From: Phocaeicola vulgatus ATCC 8482
Lineage (GTDB): Bacteria; Bacteroidota; Bacteroidia; Bacteroidales; Bacteroidaceae
Assembly (NCBI RefSeq): GCF_000012825.1
Contig: NC_009614.1
Span: 2,418,001-2,482,000, forward strand
Direction of reading: 5' to 3'
DNA length: 64,000 bases
A model generated the notes under the pieces. It was not told where the DNA came from. It was given only the letters and a program-made list of their open reading frames with translations, and searched no databases. Numbering within the stretch: the first letter of the stretch is position 1; the number at the start of each line of letters is the position of its first letter. Of this stretch, positions 56,114 to 64,000 are shown one piece after another. A program made the translations under genes and the position numbers.

Positions 56114-59011
56114 ATGAAGAAGTTAGTATTATTGTTGTTACTGGTATGTACCTGTGCAACTCTCTCTTGGGCGCAAAGTGGCAAGCGCATAACCGTGACG
56201 GGATCTGTGATTGATGGTGATGATAAAAGCCCGGTTGGACAAGCTACCGTACAGTTACTTTCTCTACCCGATAGTACAATGGTGGTAGGAAATGTTACCA
56301 ATAACAACGGAGTATTCTCTATTGCTGCCCGCCCGGGGAAATATGTACTTAAAATTTCATTTGTAGGTTACCTTACTCAGGAAAAATCTTTGCAGCTGAC
56401 AGCTGGTAAACCGAGTGTTAATATTGGAACAGTCACTTTACCCACCGATGCTATCATGTTGGGTGAGGCGGTTATTGTAGCCGAGGCTCCGCAGGTAACC
56501 ATTTCAGAAGATACTATTGGCTATAACGCTTCTGCTTATCGTACTCCTGAGGGGGCGATGTTGGAAGAATTGGTGAAAAAACTTCCGGGAGCAGAAATAG
56601 ATGAAGACGGAAACATAAAGATGAACGGCAAGGAAATCAAGAAACTTATGGTAGATGGCAAAGAGTTTTTTGGCGGTGATGTGAAGACCGGTTTGAAGAA
56701 CTTGCCAGTCGATATGGTGGAAAAACTGAAAACCTATGATAAGAAATCCGATTTGGCACGCATTACGGGTATTGATGATGGTGAGGAGGAAACAGTGCTC
56801 GATTTGACGGTGAAGAAGGGGATGAATCAAGGCTGGTTTGGAAACGTGGATTTAGGCGCCGGAACGGAAGACCGTTATACAGGAAGAGCTATGATTAACC
56901 GTTTTTATGATAAAACTCAGGTTTCTATTATTGGTTCCGCCAATAATGTGAATGATCAGGGATTTTCGGGAGGAGGACCTCGTTGGAGGCGTAACAATGG
57001 ATTGAACGCGACTAAAATGCTAGGAGCGAATTTTGCTACAGAAACAGAAAAACTGGAATTGGGAGGTAGTATGCGTTACAACTATCGTGATGCAGATGTA
57101 GTAACAGTCGGATCTTCACAGCGTTTTTTGCAGTCGGGGGATTCTTATTCCAATTCAAACAAAGCCAATAGTAATAAGGAAACAGGTTTCAAGGCAGATT
57201 TCCGTATGGAATGGCGTCCCGATTCAATGACCAATATTATTTTCCGGCCGAATGTTTCTTATGACAAGACAAGGGGAGCTTCAGTTGCAGAGTCAGGTAC
57301 TTTTAATGAGGATCCTTATCAGTATGTGGTAAATCCCAATGATTATTTGAACTTTGACAATATAGAGTCTGATGATCCGTTAAGGGATACTCGTATTAAT
57401 GCTACCAATGAACATAATCTGTCCAAATCAAATAGTTTGTCGGCTAATGCAACATTGCAGCTGAACCGGAAACTGAATAATGAGGGACGTAACATTACAT
57501 TCCGTGGTTCATTTGGATATGGAGATGATGACAGCGATCAGTATGCTCAATCGGAAACCCGTTATTATCAGATAAAGAACTATTTAGGAGGGGATTCTAT
57601 AGAACATCGTAATCAATACATTACGATGCCTACTAAAAATTATAATTATACAGCACAGTTTACTTATAGCGAACCTATAGCACGGGCTACTTTCCTGCAA
57701 TTTAGTTATAGATTCCAATATAAGAATAGCAAGAGTGATAAATCGACATACGATTTGGGGTATCCTTGGGATATAAATGACGGATTACCCGAAAACTATG
57801 AAACTGCTTATGTGGATAGCTTGAGTAAGGATGCTGAATATAAATACTTTAATCATGATATTTCTTTGGGACTACGATTTATCCGGGAGAAATATCAGTT
57901 GAGTGCCGGCATGTCCTTACAGCCTCAAAATACGAAATTGTCCTATAAGAAGGGAGATTACATGACTGATACCACAAGAACGGTATTCAATTTTGCTCCG
58001 AATCTGGATTTTCGTTATCGCTTCTCCAAAGTAAGTCAGTTGCGTATCACTTATCGTGGGCGTAGTAGCCAGCCTAGTATGGAAAACCTGTTGCCGATTG
58101 TCGATAATTCCAATCCGTTGAATATCCGTGTGGGTAATCCAGGTTTGAAGCCTTCGTTTGCCCATACCATGCGTTTGTTTTATAACACTTATAATGCCGA
58201 GAAGCAGCGTGGCATAATGACTCATGTAAATTTCACTGCTACTCAGAATAGTATCAGTAATAGTACGGTATATGATGAGAATACGGGTGGTACTACTTCA
58301 ACTCCTCAGAATATCAATGGAAACTGGAATGCGTTTGGATTGTTCGGTTTTAATTCGGCTTTGAAGAATAAAAAGTTTACTATAAATTCTTTTTCTCGTG
58401 TGAGCTACCGGAATCAGGTAGCGTTCTTATACAATAAGGAAACATTGCATGATGATAAGAATACGACTACCGGTTTGACTTTGGCGGAGAATCTGAATGG
58501 GTCCTATCGGAATGACTGGTTTGAATTTTCATTGAATGGTTCTATTGAGTATACAGCGGAACGTAGCAAGCTGCGTCCTGAAAAGAACCAGAATCCTTAT
58601 ACATTCTCATATGGAGCGAGTACCAATGTCACTTTACCATGGCAGATGACATTGTCTACTAATATCACCAACCAGTCCCGTAGAGGATATGATGATGCCA
58701 GTTTGAACAATAATGAACTGATTTGGAATGCCCAAATAGCACAAAGTCTATTGAAAGGAGCTGCAACTGTTAGTTTTGAAATGTACGACATCTTAAAACA
58801 ACAGAGCAATATCAGCCGTTCTTTGACAGCGGATGTACGTTCGGTTACCGAATACAACAGTATCAACAGTTATTGTATGGTACATTTTATCTATCGTCTG
58901 AATATTTTTGGAAGTAAAGCCGCCCGTGACAAGATGATGAATAGCCATAGGGGATTCGGCGGTCCCGGTTTTGGTCCCGGTCCGGGAAGACATGGCCGGC
59001 GTCCTTTTTAA
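56114..59011 (+). CDS. Outer-membrane beta-barrel protein with carboxypeptidase-like N-terminal domain (TonB-receptor-like)
   Basis: 965 residues with a signal peptide (KKLVLLLLLVCTCATLSWAQ). A carboxypeptidase-regulatory-like domain follows (about 27-110; GSVIDGDDKSPVGQATVQLL), then a plug-like segment (about 130-220; YRTPEGAMLEELVKKLPGAEI) and a long barrel with many alternating aromatic strands (OMP_b-brl_3 type). The last barrel strand is followed by a tail rich in Gly, Pro, Arg and His (GPGFGPGPGRHGRRPF) ending in Phe. It could transport a ligand or act as a structural outer-membrane protein. No partner SusD is next to it. Confidence 0.86.
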   Translation: MKKLVLLLLLVCTCATLSWAQSGKRITVTGSVIDGDDKSPVGQATVQLLSLPDSTMVVGNVTNNNGVFSIAARPGKYVLKISFVGYLTQEKSLQLTAGKPSVNIGTVTLPTDAIMLGEAVIVAEAPQVTISEDTIGYNASAYRTPEGAMLEELVKKLPGAEIDEDGNIKMNGKEIKKLMVDGKEFFGGDVKTGLKNLPVDMVEKLKTYDKKSDLARITGIDDGEEETVLDLTVKKGMNQGWFGNVDLGAGTEDRYTGRAMINRFYDKTQVSIIGSANNVNDQGFSGGGPRWRRNNGLNATKMLGANFATETEKLELGGSMRYNYRDADVVTVGSSQRFLQSGDSYSNSNKANSNKETGFKADFRMEWRPDSMTNIIFRPNVSYDKTRGASVAESGTFNEDPYQYVVNPNDYLNFDNIESDDPLRDTRINATNEHNLSKSNSLSANATLQLNRKLNNEGRNITFRGSFGYGDDDSDQYAQSETRYYQIKNYLGGDSIEHRNQYITMPTKNYNYTAQFTYSEPIARATFLQFSYRFQYKNSKSDKSTYDLGYPWDINDGLPENYETAYVDSLSKDAEYKYFNHDISLGLRFIREKYQLSAGMSLQPQNTKLSYKKGDYMTDTTRTVFNFAPNLDFRYRFSKVSQLRITYRGRSSQPSMENLLPIVDNSNPLNIRVGNPGLKPSFAHTMRLFYNTYNAEKQRGIMTHVNFTATQNSISNSTVYDENTGGTTSTPQNINGNWNAFGLFGFNSALKNKKFTINSFSRVSYRNQVAFLYNKETLHDDKNTTTGLTLAENLNGSYRNDWFEFSLNGSIEYTAERSKLRPEKNQNPYTFSYGASTNVTLPWQMTLSTNITNQSRRGYDDASLNNNELIWNAQIAQSLLKGAATVSFEMYDILKQQSNISRSLTADVRSVTEYNSINSYCMVHFIYRLNIFGSKAARDKMMNSHRGFGGPGFGPGPGRHGRRPF

Positions 59012-59033
59012 ATGAAACTATATCTTAATCTTT

Positions 59034-59069
59034 TCCCAATCTATATTGTTATAGGTTGGGATTTTTTTT
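59034..59069 (+). terminator. Terminator after the beta-barrel gene
   Basis: TCCCAATCTATA (59034-59045) pairs with TATAGGTTGGGA (59050-59061), one G-U pair, followed by eight T residues. Confidence 0.85.
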
Positions 59070-59103
59070 ATAAGTTTGCTTATAAGTAAATTACTGGAAT
59101 TAT

Positions 59104-60540
59104 ATGGTAGAGTGGAGTATCTTTAATGAAATCTTTGCTGTTGCTTTTAACGTGCTTTATTTTGTGATTATCATCGGAACTATCTTTATAGTGATACTTG
59201 ATAATCGTAATCCCGTTAAAACAATGGCATGGGTACTTGTGCTCTTTTTCCTGCCCATTGTGGGGCTTGTGTTCTATTTCTTTTTCGGCAGAAGCACACG
59301 TAAGGAGAAATTGATCAGCAAGAAAGGGTTCACCCGTCTCATAAAACGTCCCATGGCAGAATATCAGGCGCAAAAGGCGTTTAAGTGTCCTGATGAACAG
59401 CACCAGTTGATGCGTTTTTTCCGGAAAGTGAATAATGCTTTGCCCTTTGAAGGAAATGCGACGGAAGTTTTTACGGATGGTTATTCCATGCTGTATTCAT
59501 TGATGAAAGAAATCAGTAAGGCAAAGCATCACATCCATTTGCAGTTTTATATTTTTGAGGATGATCCGGCAGGCAGGTTGCTGCGCGATTTGTTGATAGA
59601 TAAAGCGCGGCAGGGAGTAGAAGTGCGTTTGCTATATGACGATGTGGGCTGCTGGAAAGTTCCCCATGCTTTTTTTGATGAAATGCGGGGAGCAGGTATT
59701 GAGGCACGCAGTTTTTTGAAAGTCCGTTTTCCTTTATTTACCAGTAAGGTAAATTATCGTAATCACCGTAAAATAGTAGTAATCGACGGTCGTGTGGCTT
59801 ATACGGGAGGGATGAACATTGCTTTGCGCTATATGAAAGGCTTTCCATGGGGGATATGGCGGGATACTCACATTAAAATAGAAGGAAAAGCGGTATATGG
59901 GTTACAGACTGCTTTTTTGACCGATTGGTATGTAGTAGACCGTACCCTTATCACTTCCTCCCGTTATTTCCCCGAAGTCGGAATCTTTGGAAAGGCTCTG
60001 ATACAGATTGTCACTTCCGATCCTGTAGGCGAATGGCGGGATATTATGCAAGGGCTACTGATAGCTATCAGCAGCTCCCGAAAGTATTTTTATATACAAA
60101 CACCTTACTTGTTGCCTACCGAACCTATTCTGATGGCATTGAAAACGGCAGCTTTGGCAGGCGTGGATGTTCGCATTATGATACCGGCACGTGCCGATAC
60201 ATGGATAACACATTTAGGTTCGTTATCTTATTTGGATGATATCATGCGTGCGGGTGTCAGGATTTACCTTTATCAGAAAGGTTTTTTGCATTCCAAGCTG
60301 ATGGTCAGTGATGATACTCTTTCTACGGTAGGTTCTACAAATATGGACTTCCGTAGCTTTGAGCATAATTTTGAGGTGAATGCCTTTATGTATGATCCGT
60401 CCTCAGCATTGCTGTTGAAAGGTATTTTCCTGCAAGACCAGAAGGACGCCATCCTGTTGCAGAGAAAAACATGGATAAAGCGTCCTTGGTATCAAAAAGC
60501 ACAAGAATCTATTGTCCGGTTGCTGGCACCGTTGCTTTGA
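59104..60540 (+). CDS. cls: Cardiolipin synthase (phospholipase D type)
   Basis: Joins phosphatidylglycerol molecules into cardiolipin at the membrane. The 478-residue protein has two N-terminal membrane segments (about 10-60) and two HKD motifs: NYRNHRKIVVIDGRVAYTGG and FLHSKLMVSDDTLSTVGSTN, each giving a His-x-Lys-x4-Asp set. It starts 34 bases after a terminator and its 3' end overlaps rsmD by 32 bases on the opposite strand. Together with pssA-psd it indicates that the strain makes both phosphatidylethanolamine and cardiolipin. Confidence 0.96.
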   Translation: MVEWSIFNEIFAVAFNVLYFVIIIGTIFIVILDNRNPVKTMAWVLVLFFLPIVGLVFYFFFGRSTRKEKLISKKGFTRLIKRPMAEYQAQKAFKCPDEQHQLMRFFRKVNNALPFEGNATEVFTDGYSMLYSLMKEISKAKHHIHLQFYIFEDDPAGRLLRDLLIDKARQGVEVRLLYDDVGCWKVPHAFFDEMRGAGIEARSFLKVRFPLFTSKVNYRNHRKIVVIDGRVAYTGGMNIALRYMKGFPWGIWRDTHIKIEGKAVYGLQTAFLTDWYVVDRTLITSSRYFPEVGIFGKALIQIVTSDPVGEWRDIMQGLLIAISSSRKYFYIQTPYLLPTEPILMALKTAALAGVDVRIMIPARADTWITHLGSLSYLDDIMRAGVRIYLYQKGFLHSKLMVSDDTLSTVGSTNMDFRSFEHNFEVNAFMYDPSSALLLKGIFLQDQKDAILLQRKTWIKRPWYQKAQESIVRLLAPLL

Positions 60541-61069
60541 AGAAAGAGAAGTTCACACTGCCATATGCACGGCGCTCAATAAAATGGGGGTCATCCTCAA
60601 AATGATTCTCTTTGCCATGTTCCAGTACCAGTAATCCGTCTTCCTTTAAAATCCCGCTTTCGAAAATACGGGTGGGGATGCTTTCCAACTCTTTCAAGGC
60701 GTATGGAGGGTCGGCGAAGATGAAATCAAATTGCTCGCTGCATTTGTCTATAAATCTAAAGACATCAGCACGGATAGGAAAACATTTGTCGGTCTTCACT
60801 TCACGCATCATCTGTGAGATGAAAGAAAGGTGCTGGGGATCTTTTTCTACTGAAATAACCCGGTCACAACCGCGTGAAACCAGTTCTATACTGATGCTGC
60901 CCGTACCGGCGAAAAGGTCCAAGGCTGTAACTCCGTCCTCGAAGTCAAAATAATTGTTACTTAATACATTGAAAAGGTTCTCTTTGGCGAAATCCGTTGT
61001 CGGACGTGCCTTGAATGTATGAGGCACATCGAAACGGCGCCGTTTGTATATACCGCTGATTACTCGCAT
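60509..61069 (-). CDS. rsmD: 16S rRNA (guanine(966)-N2)-methyltransferase
   Basis: A 186-residue SAM-dependent methyltransferase that modifies G966 of 16S rRNA. The start MRVISGIYKRRRFDVP and ARPTTDFAKENLFNVL are typical. The SAM loop is LDLFAGTGSISIEL and the N6/N2 motif is FADPPY. Its last bases overlap the cls 3' end by 32, and its start overlaps the DUF3822 gene by 10, so it is co-transcribed with the latter. Confidence 0.95.
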   Translation of the reverse strand: MRVISGIYKRRRFDVPHTFKARPTTDFAKENLFNVLSNNYFDFEDGVTALDLFAGTGSISIELVSRGCDRVISVEKDPQHLSFISQMMREVKTDKCFPIRADVFRFIDKCSEQFDFIFADPPYALKELESIPTRIFESGILKEDGLLVLEHGKENHFEDDPHFIERRAYGSVNFSFFKATVPATGQ

Positions 61070-61884
61070 AATAATAAGGTTTGCATGTCAAAAGGTATCT
61101 CTTCTATTTTACTTATCTCGGAGCGGTTGAATTCCGCTTTGGGGCTGATGACGAATACCTGGCGCAGATAATTGCGCAACTCTTTCAGTAATTCTTCTTT
61201 GTCCTTTAATATTCCTGTCAAGTGCAGCTCGTCTCTTTCCTGATTATAATTTAATTGTTGCCATACATATAATAGGTAATACACACGGTCTGTGGTTTGT
61301 TTGCATGGAAATGAGTTGATCAGTAATAAGTTGCCCTTATCAAAACAAAAAACTTCCATTTGTTGCTCGCGTATGTATGTATATAGTTTCCGGCTGTTAC
61401 CCAACCGGCTTTTCCGGGCGAAATATTCAGTCAGCGGGCTGGCGGTGGAGAAGAAACGAGCTGTAGGAAAATGTTCAGTCAGTAACAAATGGGTATGTTT
61501 GTCCATAGCAAAAAGTATTACCACATTGCTTCTTCCCAGGACATTGCAAAGTACAATCTCGTTATTTCCTTTAGCTTTAGGAAAATTATGATAGAAAATT
61601 GTATCCATCTGTTCGTCTTCGAATAATTCCAAAGGAACAGGGGTGAAACGGGGGGAGTCATACAAGATGTTAACCCGTTTATACGGATACTTCAGCGCTT
61701 CTGTTTTAGTCAGCATATCTTTCAGATTGGCCGTCATGGAATATCCGGTGTTGACCGGATGCGGAACAAAGCAGAAATCATTATCTGTCAGTGGGTTATA
61801 GATAGAAAAAGAAAATCCATCCGCACTGAGGCGGATGGATAATGTATATTGTTCTGATTTTGTAAAATCGATACGTTCAGTCAT
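61060..61884 (-). CDS. DUF3822 family protein
   Basis: 274 residues, soluble, without a signal peptide. It matches DUF3822 of Bacteroidetes, which resembles an actin-like/ASKHA fold; SIRLSADGFSFSIYNPL at the start and FCFDKGNLLLINSFPC in the middle look like its paired strands. Function is unknown. It lies between the pseudopilin-like gene (2-base gap) and rsmD (10-base overlap) on one minus-strand operon, an order often kept in Bacteroides. Confidence 0.85.
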   Translation of the reverse strand: MTERIDFTKSEQYTLSIRLSADGFSFSIYNPLTDNDFCFVPHPVNTGYSMTANLKDMLTKTEALKYPYKRVNILYDSPRFTPVPLELFEDEQMDTIFYHNFPKAKGNNEIVLCNVLGRSNVVILFAMDKHTHLLLTEHFPTARFFSTASPLTEYFARKSRLGNSRKLYTYIREQQMEVFCFDKGNLLLINSFPCKQTTDRVYYLLYVWQQLNYNQERDELHLTGILKDKEELLKELRNYLRQVFVISPKAEFNRSEISKIEEIPFDMQTLLLCE

Positions 61885-61886
61885 TC

Positions 61887-62573
61887 TTATTCCCAGTTAC
61901 CTGCGTTATTGTTAGGCTGTTCGATATCACCCACTCTTAAACCGCAATATTTACCCAATTTGGTCTGAAGGTCTTTAAGGTTAGCCAATTCTTGAGTATT
62001 CAAGCCGCCCAAATATGTTTCATACGGAGTTTGAGCTTGGAACAAGTTCAAAGGAGCACCCGATTTGGTAGTATCGCTGCGGGTAACCATCTCAAATTGT
62101 ACGCCGTTTCCGAAGGGAACATATCTCAAAGAGTCTGCATTGAAGCCCGGAGCATAGATTGTATCTGTTACGGCAACCCATAAAGTATCACGTTTGAAGT
62201 TCATCAAACCTTCTTTTTCAACTTCTTTCCAGTTACCGGTCTTTTTGGCTTTGTTGATGATTGCCATCGCTTTCTTTTCAGTCATACCGGCTTCCAGTTG
62301 TGTATCAGACAAAACTCCTTCTTTCTTTACAAACGGAAGTTTTGCAGTTTTGACGAAATCAATCAAGGTGTCGAAGCTTGCAGTATATCGTCCATTGTGC
62401 AGGTTACGGTATTCCAACTGTGCCTTACGGATGTCAATTAAGCGTGCAATAACTTGTTTCTCTCTAGTCTTTTTAGCGTCATCGAAGTTGATCGGTCCCA
62501 TGATACTGCCGTAGCAAACGTATATCAAACCGATAACGCAAGCAGCCAATACAATATTAATAACTGTTTTCAT
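61887..62573 (-). CDS. Pseudopilin-like membrane-anchored protein
   Basis: 228 residues with an N-terminal hydrophobic helix (TVINIVLAACVIGLIYVCYG). The next part (RLIDIRKAQLEYRNLHNGRYTASFDTL, of which IRKAQLEYRNLHNG is the key portion) resembles the segment after the pilin-like helix in type II secretion pseudopilins. It is a conserved Bacteroidetes protein without an established role. It is the first gene of the minus-strand group with DUF3822 and rsmD, and has a -7 box upstream. Confidence 0.75.
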   Translation of the reverse strand: MKTVINIVLAACVIGLIYVCYGSIMGPINFDDAKKTREKQVIARLIDIRKAQLEYRNLHNGRYTASFDTLIDFVKTAKLPFVKKEGVLSDTQLEAGMTEKKAMAIINKAKKTGNWKEVEKEGLMNFKRDTLWVAVTDTIYAPGFNADSLRYVPFGNGVQFEMVTRSDTTKSGAPLNLFQAQTPYETYLGGLNTQELANLKDLQTKLGKYCGLRVGDIEQPNNNAGNWE

Positions 62574-62610
62574 GATAAATATGTGTTTTTTTTAGTTTAT
62601 ATTCGCATCG

Positions 62611-62618
62611 CAAAAATA
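62611..62618 (-). promoter_or_regulatory. -7 box for the pseudopilin-DUF3822-rsmD operon
   Basis: Reads TATTTTTG on the minus strand, 38 bases before the start of the 228-residue gene. Confidence 0.55.
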
Positions 62619-62670
62619 AAACAAATAAATCTAATAACGCACAGTTCAAGGAACTTTTTATTACGCAATT

Positions 62671-64000
62671 ATGATTAATAGTTATTTAGTGCAGCAAATT
62701 AAGGGAAATTTTCTATATAAACCAACTTTAGAACAAGAAAAAGCTGTTAAATTTTTAGCAGATTTTCTCTTTTCCCGCCAATCGGACTCGGTTTTTCTCT
62801 TAAAGGGATATGCCGGTACGGGTAAAACATCCCTTATCGGAGCATTGGTGAAGACCTTGGACCAGTTACAGCAAAAGTGTGTTCTGCTTGCTCCGACGGG
62901 AAGGGCGGCTAAAGTCTTTTCACATTATGCACAGCATCCGGCTTATACTATCCATAAGAAGATTTACCGCCAGCGCAACTTTTCAAATGACCTGGACAAC
63001 TTTTCTTTGGATGATAACCTGCATCAGCATACTTTGTTTATTGTGGATGAGGCGTCGATGATCGCTAATGACGGATTGGCGGGGGCGGTCTTTGGTACAG
63101 GGCGTTTGCTGGACGACTTGATTCAATATGTATATGCCGGAACAGGTTGCCGTCTGATGCTGATAGGAGATACGGCGCAGCTTCCTCCGGTGGGAGAGGA
63201 GGAGAGTCCGGCTCTTTCGGCCGATAAGTTACGCGGGTATGGCATGGAAGTATATGAGGCGCAGCTCACTGAGGTGGTCCGTCAGATGCATGATTCGGGG
63301 ATTCTTTGGAATGCGACAGAATTGCGCCGCTACATATCCGAGGAAAATTTTCTCACTTTGCCTTCTGTCCGTGTGGAAGGGTTTCCGGATATCCGGATGG
63401 TTTCTGGTAGTGAGCTGATTGAGGTAATCAATGATTGTTACGGTCAGGCAGGTATGGACGAAACGATTGTGGTCTGCCGTTCCAATAAACGGGCGAATAT
63501 TTATAATAAGGGAATCAGGAATACGATTCTGTTTCGGGAGGATGAGCTGAACAGCGGTGACCTGCTGATGGTGGCGAAGAATAACTATTTTTGGACGGAG
63601 GGTTGTAAGGAGATTGATTTTATAGCCAATGGAGATATAGCTGTGGTTCGCCGTGTCCGTCGGGTGCGTGAGGCATACGGCTTTCGTTTTGCCGATGTGG
63701 TGCTGGCGTTCCCCGACTATGATGGTATGGAATTGGAGGTGAAACTTTTGTTGGATACCTTGCATACTGAAACACCCGCACTGCCTAAAGAATTGAATGA
63801 CAAGTTGTTTTATTCGGTATTGGAGGATTATGCTGATATAACAGTGAAACGTGAGCGGATGAAGAAAATGAAAGCCGATCCTCATTACAATGCCTTGCAG
63901 GTGAAATATGCGTATGCCGTTACTTGTCACAAAGCGCAGGGTGGCCAGTGGAAACGGGTCTTTTTGGATCAGGGTTATATGACGGAGGATATGTTGACTC
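62671..64000 (+). CDS. RecD-like ATP-dependent DNA helicase (AAA, UvrD_C_2), 3' end outside the window
   Basis: The frame opens with MINSYLVQQIKGNF at 62671 and has no stop before the window edge (443 codons visible). Walker A GYAGTGKTS starts at residue 46 and Walker B IVDEAS is at 124-129. Motif VI VTCHKAQGG (418-425) lies near the right edge, so little of the usual 470-residue length is missing. It is a superfamily 1 helicase of the RecD/Pif1-like branch found in Bacteroidetes; a role in DNA repair or recombination is inferred. It is divergent from the pseudopilin-like operon. Confidence 0.9.
   Translation, partial: MINSYLVQQIKGNFLYKPTLEQEKAVKFLADFLFSRQSDSVFLLKGYAGTGKTSLIGALVKTLDQLQQKCVLLAPTGRAAKVFSHYAQHPAYTIHKKIYRQRNFSNDLDNFSLDDNLHQHTLFIVDEASMIANDGLAGAVFGTGRLLDDLIQYVYAGTGCRLMLIGDTAQLPPVGEEESPALSADKLRGYGMEVYEAQLTEVVRQMHDSGILWNATELRRYISEENFLTLPSVRVEGFPDIRMVSGSELIEVINDCYGQAGMDETIVVCRSNKRANIYNKGIRNTILFREDELNSGDLLMVAKNNYFWTEGCKEIDFIANGDIAVVRRVRRVREAYGFRFADVVLAFPDYDGMELEVKLLLDTLHTETPALPKELNDKLFYSVLEDYADITVKRERMKKMKADPHYNALQVKYAYAVTCHKAQGGQWKRVFLDQGYMTEDMLT

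Noticed and set aside
1..64000. CRISPR array, rRNA genes or prophage
   Set aside because: No regularly spaced direct repeats, no rRNA sequence and no phage structural or integrase genes were seen.

Overview
The window looks like chromosome of a gut Bacteroidaceae species (Bacteroides or Phocaeicola). The reasons are: the TAnnTTTG -7 promoter box recurs upstream of many genes; Shine-Dalgarno sequences are weak; a SusD-type lipoprotein ends at the left edge; lineage-typical families are present (DUF4954, DUF4834, DUF4450, DUF3822, OMP_b-brl-type barrels, a ZnuB-like permease, RecD-like helicase); and many products carry lipoprotein or Sec signals. The species cannot be fixed from the sequence alone. 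Most of the window is ordinary housekeeping and envelope sequence, with a few accessory patches.

Layout. 1-380: end of a SusD gene and its terminator. 421-3673: hflX and a DUF4954 beta-helix protein. 3821-9769: CocE-type hydrolase (minus), class I fumarase and a GH89 alpha-N-acetylglucosaminidase (plus). 9942-19869, all minus: amino acid permease, a TolC-RND-adaptor efflux operon, M28 peptidase with rsgA, and frr. 20108-22609: an AAA-ATPase/PD-(D/E)XK gene followed by a roughly 200-bp imperfect palindrome, then a histidine phosphatase. 22632-29315, minus: a three-gene glycosidase operon (GH105, a six-hairpin-glycosidase-like lipoprotein, DUF4450) that probably acts on rhamnogalacturonan side products. 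29573-31647: pyrH and a MATE transporter. 31806-33173: S41 peptidase lipoprotein. 33330-34688: an intact IS transposase. 34933-38932: birA, a YjbR-like gene, yraN, a small ribbon-helix-helix-like gene, tadA, DUF4834, and the phosphatidylethanolamine pair pssA-psd. 39124-43648: dnaE, trxA and an acidic small protein. 43828-45387: a pRiA4b ORF-3 domain protein. 45502-50878, minus: Imm17-like protein, tsaE, metal ABC permease, a Cys-containing membrane-anchored protein, aroA, class I aldolase, gpmA. 51042-55531: a degenerate ADP-ribosylglycohydrolase-like gene, dinB, tRNA-Pro(GGG), an AraC regulator and aroB. 55629-64000: small membrane protein, large beta-barrel receptor-like protein, cardiolipin synthase, rsmD, DUF3822, a pseudopilin-like protein, and the start of a RecD-like helicase.

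Functional links. pssA, psd and cls together cover phosphatidylethanolamine and cardiolipin synthesis. aroA and aroB are separate shikimate genes. fumarase, aldolase and gpmA belong to central carbon flow. hflX, rsgA, frr, tsaE, tadA, rsmD and tRNA-Pro serve ribosome and tRNA function. The glycosidases and the S15- and M28-family hydrolases have secretion signals and would act in the periplasm or at the surface.

No CRISPR array, rRNA or prophage was seen. I did not find a clear new multi-gene system. The best leads are the nuclease-ATPase gene with its large palindrome, the ARH-fold protein that has lost metal ligands, and the uncharacterised members of the glycosidase operon.
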